Source of the DNA: Pseudoalteromonas sp. T1lg88 | GTDB taxonomy: Bacteria > Pseudomonadota > Gammaproteobacteria > Enterobacterales > Alteromonadaceae | Direction of reading: 5' to 3' | Assembly: GCF_002964765.1 (NCBI RefSeq) | Contig: NZ_PQCF01000031.1 | Coordinates: 347,516 to 411,515 of the forward strand | Length of the DNA stretch: 64,000 nt | Shown here: one piece after another, positions 63,735 to 64,000 of the stretch | Numbering within the stretch: position 1 is the stretch's first letter | Layout of the letters: the number at the start of each line of letters is the position of its first letter | Program-made: the position numbers and the translations under genes | Notes under the pieces: generated by a model | Database searches by the model: none | What the model was told of the DNA's origin: nothing | The model's input: the letters and a program-made list of their open reading frames with translations, nothing else

Positions 63735-63763
63735 TTGACACTAGCAGGTGGGGTCATTAATAT
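63735..63763 (+). promoter_or_regulatory. Sigma-70 promoter of the tRNA-Asn array
   Basis: TTGACA, a 17-base spacer and TAATAT, followed by the GC-rich CGCCCCG where a stringent discriminator is expected. The first tRNA begins 26 bases after the -10 box. Confidence 0.8.
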
Positions 63764-63788
63764 TTCGCCCCGTTGAGAGACAGGCGCT

Positions 63789-63865
63789 TCCCCCTTAGCT
63801 CAGTTGGTTAGAGCGACGGACTGTTAATCCGCAGGTCCCCCGTTCGAGTCGGGGAGGGGGAGCCA
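63789..63865 (+). tRNA. tRNA-Asn(GTT), copy 1
   Basis: 77 bases with encoded CCA. Acceptor stem TCCCCCT pairs with AGGGGGA; the D-loop region is TTAGCTCAGTTGGTTAGAGC; the anticodon loop CTGTTAA gives anticodon GTT; the T arm has CCCCCGTTCGAGTCGGGGA. It is followed by 22 spacer bases and an identical copy. Confidence 0.96.
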
Positions 63866-63887
63866 ATATCTTTCAACACTAGGTTGT

Positions 63888-63964
63888 TCCCCCTTAGCTC
63901 AGTTGGTTAGAGCGACGGACTGTTAATCCGCAGGTCCCCCGTTCGAGTCGGGGAGGGGGAGCCA
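63888..63964 (+). tRNA. tRNA-Asn(GTT), copy 2
   Basis: Identical in sequence to copy 1, anticodon GTT, CCA encoded. It is separated by 22 unrelated bases from copy 1 and 19 from copy 3, so processing from one precursor is likely. Confidence 0.96.
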
Positions 63965-63983
63965 CATCCTAGTATTATTTTGT

Positions 63984-64000
63984 TCCCCCTTAGCTCAGTT
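63984..64000 (+). tRNA. tRNA-Asn, copy 3, cut by the window end
   Basis: The 17 bases present, TCCCCCTTAGCTCAGTT, equal the start of the two complete copies. The identity as Asn is inferred from this because the anticodon lies beyond the window. Confidence 0.85.

Noticed and set aside
63547..63741. 64-residue minus-strand protein
   Set aside because: No domain or clear ribosome site, and it overlaps the tRNA promoter.
63070..63770. Chromosomal replication origin
   Set aside because: Only two DnaA-box-like sites, no further clustered boxes seen, and none of the usual oriC neighbour genes.

Overview
The window looks like chromosome of a marine gammaproteobacterium, most likely of the order Alteromonadales. 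The basis is the gene content: an Oar-like TonB receptor, homogentisate genes under a MarR regulator, the perM/bepA/arsC-like block, DUF2069, DUF2897, DUF3820 and DUF2804 genes, and enterobacterial-type UshA, RlmF, Ppc, Cdd, QueC/QueE and UvrB. Most of it is ordinary chromosome at about 50% GC with short intergenic gaps. I cannot name a genus.

Layout. 1-9 kb: a periplasmic cyclophilin cut by the window edge, a DUF3820 protein, lipoprotein UshA, a two-gene membrane cassette (PhnD-like binding protein plus an unrecognised two-pass protein), an S1/P1 nuclease and a large Oar-like TonB receptor. 9-11.3 kb: MarR regulator divergent from hmgA-maiA (tyrosine catabolism). 11.5-16 kb: a phosphatase/diacylglycerol-kinase gene split by a frameshift, a cyanophycinase-like exported protein and a ureohydrolase. 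16-24.5 kb: DUF2189 protein, udp, cdd, ppc, a Sel1 protein, a PP2C phosphatase and a coiled-coil protein. 24.5-33.5 kb: small conserved proteins (CBU_0592-like, Zn-ribbon, DUF2804, DUF1761, DUF4440), a FabH-like synthase, an SpoIIAA-like protein, an M17 aminopeptidase, ThpR, a LETM1-like protein, an alpha/beta hydrolase and a Lys/Glu-rich exported protein.

33.6-38.7 kb is the anomaly: an AT-rich four-gene operon (about one third GC in the lines I counted), with almost no gaps. In transcription order it has an unrecognised 243-residue protein, a 1016-residue HerA/DUF87-type ATPase with a Ser/Gly/Thr-rich linker, and two paralogous 213-residue proteins. A near-perfect 16-bp direct repeat abuts its downstream end. 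I see no integrase, phage structural gene or known defence effector. It is the best candidate here for an undescribed system.

39-47 kb: rlmF, tdk, an alkylation-repair pair (Ada/AlkA fusion plus ogt, with a 12-bp repeat inside ogt), a GNAT enzyme, a cysteine desulfurase/metallo-beta-lactamase/rhodanese fusion, perM and a TusA-like protein. 47.6-57.9 kb: bepA, an arsC/wrbA/DUF2069 operon, an ankyrin membrane protein, DUF2897, a YjiH-type carrier, bamC divergent from gcvR-bcp (dapA is not between them), and queE divergent from queC. 58-63 kb: a PspB-like small protein, a CHASE-GGDEF diguanylate cyclase, uvrB and a MATE exporter. 63.1-64 kb: an AT-rich non-coding stretch with two inverted DnaA-box-like sites, then a strong promoter and a tandem array of identical tRNA-Asn genes running off the window.

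A small hairpin element with ATACCAATTC-type ends occurs at least four times (24.8, 47.4, 49.2 and 50.7 kb) and resembles a non-autonomous MITE family. Possible functional themes are nucleotide and nucleic-acid scavenging (ushA, S1/P1 nuclease, TonB receptor, udp, cdd) and sulfur transfer (TusA-like protein plus the desulfurase fusion). Both are inferences from neighbourhood.
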